A stretch of 8,776 bases of DNA from Chitinophagales bacterium. GTDB taxonomy: Bacteria; Bacteroidota; Bacteroidia; Chitinophagales; Chitinophagaceae. Positions 6,555-8,776 of this stretch are shown in pieces. A program made the translations under genes and the position numbers. The notes under the pieces were generated by a model. It was not told where the DNA came from, made no database searches, and saw only the letters and a program-made list of their open reading frames with translations. The stretch is from assembly GCA_015654495.1 (NCBI GenBank), contig JAATGW010000413.1:1-8776 (forward strand), written 5' to 3'. How positions within the stretch are numbered: the first letter of the stretch is position 1; each line of letters starts with the position of its first letter.

Positions 6555-6863
6555 CGTAATGATCAGGATCGGTACAATGAAAATAACCGGTACGGAAATG
6601 ATCAGTACAATCCATACGGATGGCAGGGAGCGCCGCAGGAAAGAAACCAGGGATATGGACAGGATTCATGGAACCAGCAACACGGAGGTTTCAACCAGGG
6701 ATACAGATCTCATGGACAAGGAAATAACTACAACCAGGGTGGCTGGAGTAATTCCGGTGGCGGACAAGGCTATGGAAATTCCTATGATAATGATTACGGA
6801 AACCGCGGATCGAATTTCGGCGGATATAATGATCATCAGCAAGATCGCGGGCGTCAGTCAGAC

Positions 6864-7544
6864 ATGCACAGATCAGAATTCAATCACTATTACAATGATA
6901 TGAATAACGATCAGTCAGGGAGATATCAGGGATCCTATAATGATCAGAATAATTTCGGAGGACCAGATCAGAATTTCGGTCGTCGCGATCAGCAAGGCTA
7001 TGGTGCCGGACAACAAAATTATGGACCAAACCGCAACCAGCAGGATTATGGCTACCAGCAAGGCGGTAACCGTGATCAGCAATATGGATATCAGCAAGGT
7101 GATAACAGAAGTCAGCAGGATTACGGTTATCAGCAAGGAGGCATCCGGAATCAACAGGACAGGGGATGGCAGGGTGGCCAGGGAGGATTTGGTTATAATT
7201 CAGATCATCAACAGGGTCGCTTTTCCGATCAACCCGAAAATAGAAATGAAAATACCGGCAGGTATTCAGGTTCGGACCGCGATTCACAGGACAGGCGCAG
7301 AACAGATTGGGGTTCTGACGATGAGAGCTTGCGTCGTAATATGGGAGCACAGAGCGAACAACAGTCTGATACGCCTTCTATGAGTGCCCGGACAGGGGCC
7401 ACAGATTCTGAAAAAACCGAACAGAATCCGGGCGAAAGAAAAGATGAAAAATCAGGTAAAGAAACCTCATCTTCTTTTACTCAAAACAGTTCTGGTTCCG
7501 ATGATAATTCTTCAGAAAGTCAGAAAACCAAAAATAAAAAGTAA
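6864..7544 (+). CDS. C-terminal part of the interrupted low-complexity gene
   Basis: The first in-frame ATG after the TAG opens 226 residues (MHRSEFNHYYND...). There is no Shine-Dalgarno site or promoter before it and the composition continues from the preceding codons, so independent translation is doubtful. It contains the tandem repeat block and a C-terminal tail in which Q/G/Y give way to Ser, Thr, Lys, Glu and Asp (from about residue 160: SEQQSDTPSMSAR to SQKTKNKK). Treat as the back part of the 6237-7544 gene, not a separate gene. Confidence 0.45.
   Translation: MHRSEFNHYYNDMNNDQSGRYQGSYNDQNNFGGPDQNFGRRDQQGYGAGQQNYGPNRNQQDYGYQQGGNRDQQYGYQQGDNRSQQDYGYQQGGIRNQQDRGWQGGQGGFGYNSDHQQGRFSDQPENRNENTGRYSGSDRDSQDRRRTDWGSDDESLRRNMGAQSEQQSDTPSMSARTGATDSEKTEQNPGERKDEKSGKETSSSFTQNSSGSDDNSSESQKTKNKK
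7029..7181 (+). repeat. Four tandem 12-13-residue protein repeats
   Basis: Consecutive units read NRNQQDYGYQQGG, NRDQQYGYQQGD, NRSQQDYGYQQGG and IRNQQDRGWQGGQ. The consensus is N-R-x-Q-Q-D-Y-G-Y-Q-Q-G-G, 36-39 bases per unit. Many third-codon positions differ between units (TATGGC, TATGGA, TACGGT), so the duplication is not fresh, or the protein motif is being held by selection. Confidence 0.85.
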
Positions 7545-7563
7545 CGATTGCTTTTTATCCGGG

Positions 7564-7595
7564 CAAAAGCTTCCTTCGGGAGGCTTTTGTTTTTT
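7564..7595 (+). terminator. Strong rho-independent terminator with UUCG loop
   Basis: CAAAAGCTTCC (7564-7574) pairs with GGAGGCTTTTG (7579-7589), 11 pairs with one T-G wobble, closed by the extra-stable C(UUCG)G tetraloop, and followed by six T. It ends the low-complexity gene 20 bases after its TAA. A well-formed terminator here supports the region 6237-7544 being one transcription unit. Confidence 0.93.
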
Positions 7596-7597
7596 GA

Positions 7598-7632
7598 TAC
7601 CCCTCATTGGGTACAATGCTTGAAGTAGCATT
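7598..7632 (+). promoter_or_regulatory. Two adjacent small inverted repeats upstream of the oxidoreductase
   Basis: TACCC (7598-7602) faces GGGTA (7609-7613) across a six-base spacer, and AATGCT (7615-7620) faces AGCATT (7627-7632) across another six-base spacer. They lie between the terminator and the oxidoreductase ribosome binding site and could be operators or leader hairpins. Short repeats of this size also occur by chance. Confidence 0.3.
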
Positions 7633-7640
7633 CAAAAAAG

Positions 7641-7646
7641 AAGGAG
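7641..7646 (+). promoter_or_regulatory. Shine-Dalgarno AAGGAG unusually close to its start codon
   Basis: AAGGAG is separated from ATG 7648 by a single T, much closer than the usual 5-9 bases. No other in-frame ATG follows until residue 79, so the start is fixed by the N-terminal NAD-binding motif. Confidence 0.55.
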
Positions 7647-7647
7647 T

Positions 7648-8637
7648 ATGAAAAATTTCAATTGGGGGATAATCGGCACAGGAAATATTGCTAAGGAATT
7701 TGCTGATGATCTTAAACTCGCAAAGTCTGCCAATCATAACCTGAGTGCAGTATTATCTTACAAAAAAGAAAAGGCCGCTGAATTTGCTGAAGAGAATGGA
7801 GCAACAAAGTACTTTGACAGCATCCATGAATTTGTAAAATATGCAAAAATTGATGCGGTATATATCGCCACTCCACACCCTATGCATCATAAAGAAACGC
7901 TGATTTGCCTGAACAATAAAATACCGGTGTTATGTGAAAAACCTATGGCAATGAATGTTAGTCAGGTAAAAGAAATGTGTGAAGCTTCCGCTGCAAATTC
8001 CACCTTTCTCATGGAAGGAATGTGGATTCGTTTTCTGCCTACTATCGGGAAGATTCTGGAATTAATTGATAAAGGCAGCATTGGAAAAATAAATTCAGTA
8101 GAAGCTACTTTGAGCTTTAAAGCGCCTGGTGATCCTGACAATCGCTTTTTCAATCCGGATCGTGGCGGTGGATCATTACTTGATCTTGGTATATATCCAC
8201 TTTATTTAGCGCAGTTGGTTTTTGGTGAGCCTGTTTCAATAGGAGCCCGGGCAAAGCTTTCCGCTCAAAAGGTGGATGAGGAATGCATTGTTCACTGCAC
8301 CTATAAACACGGTGAAAGCGGTTTTGCAGCATCCTCACTGATAACTCAACTGGCCAATTCCGCCACCATTAAAGGTGATAACGGAACTATTTTTATCCCG
8401 GCCCAATGGAATGAAAAACCGCCGGAATTAAAAGTGAATTATAACGACGGTAATTTTATTTCCTTTCCCTGCTCATGGGAAGGAAGAGGATTCCAGTTTG
8501 AAATAGATGAAGTTTTAGAGTGCATCGAAGAGGGGAAAACAGAGAGTAAGAAAATGCCATTGAAAATGAGTATTGGCCTGGCGGCCACAATGGATGAAAT
8601 CAGAAATCAGACGGGTATTATTTATCCTTTCGACTAA
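7648..8637 (+). CDS. Gfo/Idh/MocA family oxidoreductase
   Basis: A 329-residue cytoplasmic NAD(P)-dependent dehydrogenase. The N-terminal Rossmann domain begins WGIIGTGNIAKEF (G-x-G-x-x-A at 10-15), followed by YIATPHPMHH (about 72-81) and the catalytic-lysine motif CEKPMAMN with E97-K98-P99. The C-terminal domain (from about 125) carries EGMWIRFLP, the strand-forming IGKINSVEATLSF, and GGGSLLDLGIYPL (173-185), in which Asp179 and the G-I-Y-P-L segment are typical of the dimeric dihydrodiol dehydrogenase / sugar dehydrogenase subgroup. It ends YPFD, a normal family C-terminus, so the protein appears intact although its stop codon abuts a group II intron. Substrate is not deducible; candidates are sugars, inositols or diols. 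The strong terminator upstream makes it an independent transcription unit. Confidence 0.93.
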   Translation: MKNFNWGIIGTGNIAKEFADDLKLAKSANHNLSAVLSYKKEKAAEFAEENGATKYFDSIHEFVKYAKIDAVYIATPHPMHHKETLICLNNKIPVLCEKPMAMNVSQVKEMCEASAANSTFLMEGMWIRFLPTIGKILELIDKGSIGKINSVEATLSFKAPGDPDNRFFNPDRGGGSLLDLGIYPLYLAQLVFGEPVSIGARAKLSAQKVDEECIVHCTYKHGESGFAASSLITQLANSATIKGDNGTIFIPAQWNEKPPELKVNYNDGNFISFPCSWEGRGFQFEIDEVLECIEEGKTESKKMPLKMSIGLAATMDEIRNQTGIIYPFD

Positions 8638-8680
8638 TCGAGTAGGAAGGTAGCCATTAATTGGCTACCTGTCCTCTCAC
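8637..8680 (-). ncRNA. Group II intron domain VI with branch-point adenine
   Basis: After domain V the minus strand forms GAG (8678-8676) with CTC (8642-8640), AGGA (8675-8672) with TCCT (8647-8644), and AGGTAGCCA (8670-8662) with TGGCTACCT (8656-8648), loop ATTAA. The only unpaired base on the 3' arm between the first two stems is A at 8643, exactly seven bases from an intron end at 8637, the expected place of the lariat branch point. Confidence 0.85.
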
Positions 8681-8713
8681 ACCACCGTACGTACCGGTCT
8701 GGTATACGGCGGT
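8681..8713 (-). ncRNA. Group II intron domain V (catalytic hairpin)
   Basis: The minus strand reads ACCGCCGTATACC, loop AGACC, then GGTACGTACGGTGGT. The arms pair ACCGCCGTA with TACGGTGGT (one G-U), then a two-base CG bulge on the 3' side, then TACC with GGTA. The C-G-C triad near the base, the two-base bulge and the GTACGTACGGT 3' arm are diagnostic of domain V, the metal-binding catalytic core of the ribozyme. Confidence 0.9.
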
Positions 8714-8776
8714 TTGTTAGAATACTTTTGTCTGGTGTTCCGTTTTCCAATAGTAGTAGTTAGCAAAGCCAATGTA

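Larger units (their letters stand above)
6237..7544 (+). pseudogene. Prion-like low-complexity protein gene interrupted by one in-frame TAG
   Basis: Reading from ATG 6237, the frame stops at TAG 6552-6554, but the same frame is otherwise open to TAA 7542-7544. Bridging the TAG gives 435 residues of uniform composition: Gln, Asn, Gly, Tyr, Asp, Arg and Ser dominate, with very few aliphatic residues. The N-terminus MKKTRSRQTPSSQHYNNNRG has no signal peptide, so it is probably cytoplasmic. An Arg/Gly/Asn patch (RGRGRNRNQQ) is followed by repeated Y-G, Q-G-G, N-D-Q and F-G-G motifs, a tandem repeat block (about 265-315), and a polar, Lys-ending tail. No folded domain is visible. Composition resembles prion-like or RGG-type disordered proteins that form condensates or bind RNA; this is inference. 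The TAG replaces what would most simply be CAG (Gln), between CAA and CGT. It could be a nonsense mutation, readthrough, or a sequencing error; the preserved frame downstream argues for a recent event or for readthrough. Confidence 0.75.
8637..8776 (-). mobile_element. Group II intron, 3' part (continues past the window)
   Basis: The minus strand shows the 3' end of a group II intron: domain V, domain VI with a bulged adenine, and the terminal ...CTACTCGAT. The splice boundary is most likely at 8637/8636, giving the usual AT (AY) end. The intron lies antisense to the oxidoreductase gene, with its 3' exon being the complement of that gene's end. The rest (domains I-IV and the reverse transcriptase/maturase) must be to the right. 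Minus-strand frames entering from the edge include one that stops at 8717-8719, four bases before domain V (ending NYYYWKTEHQTKVF), and one that runs on into domain V (...NKPPYTRPVRTVV). Which, if either, is the maturase end cannot be decided from this fragment. Confidence 0.88.

Noticed and set aside
6526..6903. Plus-strand frame of 125 codons overlapping the TAG region (Met/Ile/Arg/Thr-rich)
   Set aside because: It is the +1 shadow of the GAT-CAG-rich low-complexity frame; its odd composition comes from reading the same repeats out of register.
6880..7350. Long minus-strand frame opposite the low-complexity gene
   Set aside because: Repetitive Asn/His/Asp/Leu sequence is the antisense image of the repeats, without start signals or a recognisable domain.
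6237..7544. Reassignment of TAG as a sense codon in this organism
   Set aside because: The DUF4142 lipoprotein gene ends with TAG at its natural C-terminus, so a global code change is unlikely; local readthrough or mutation remains possible.
1..8776. CRISPR array, tRNA genes, insertion sequence ends
   Set aside because: No spaced direct repeats, cloverleaf patterns or transposase-flanking inverted repeats were recognised; the only mobile element is the group II intron fragment at the right edge.

Overview
The window looks like chromosomal DNA of a Bacteroidota bacterium, probably a Chitinophagaceae-like relative. The grounds are a PorT-type outer-membrane beta-barrel protein, DUF4142 proteins, genes mostly lacking Shine-Dalgarno sites, one TAnnTTTG-type -7 element, and moderate-to-low GC. 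The assignment rests on gene families only; there is no rRNA or tRNA in the window.

Layout, left to right. (1) At the left edge, on the minus strand, is the start of a VOC/glyoxalase-fold gene, cut off after 36 codons. (2) Two plus-strand envelope genes follow: an outer-membrane beta-barrel protein and a divergent DUF4142 protein, ending at a strong hairpin terminator. (3) A minus-strand group holds two tandem, related, divergent pyridoxamine-phosphate-oxidase-like (FMN split-barrel) proteins and a small membrane-anchored protein. (4) Plus-strand genes then encode a low-affinity iron permease family protein, a canonical DUF4142 lipoprotein and a YihY/BrkB-family membrane protein. (5) From 6237 to 7544 lies a long low-complexity reading frame (Q/N/G/Y/D/R-rich, prion-like) interrupted by one in-frame TAG. 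(6) A Gfo/Idh/MocA oxidoreductase follows a UUCG-loop terminator. (7) At the right edge, antisense to the oxidoreductase, is the 3' end of a group II intron (domains V and VI), whose boundary falls inside the oxidoreductase stop codon.

The gene mix (DUF4142 twice, FMN-barrel stress-type proteins, iron permease family, YihY) resembles a stress or envelope-maintenance neighbourhood. That is an inference from family content; the genes are mostly separately spaced and do not form one pathway.

The two most unusual items are the amber-interrupted prion-like gene and the group II intron end. In the former the frame stays open for 329 codons after the TAG with unchanged composition, and 103 of those codons contain no restart codon. 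In the latter the intron supplies the last base of a neighbouring gene's stop codon.
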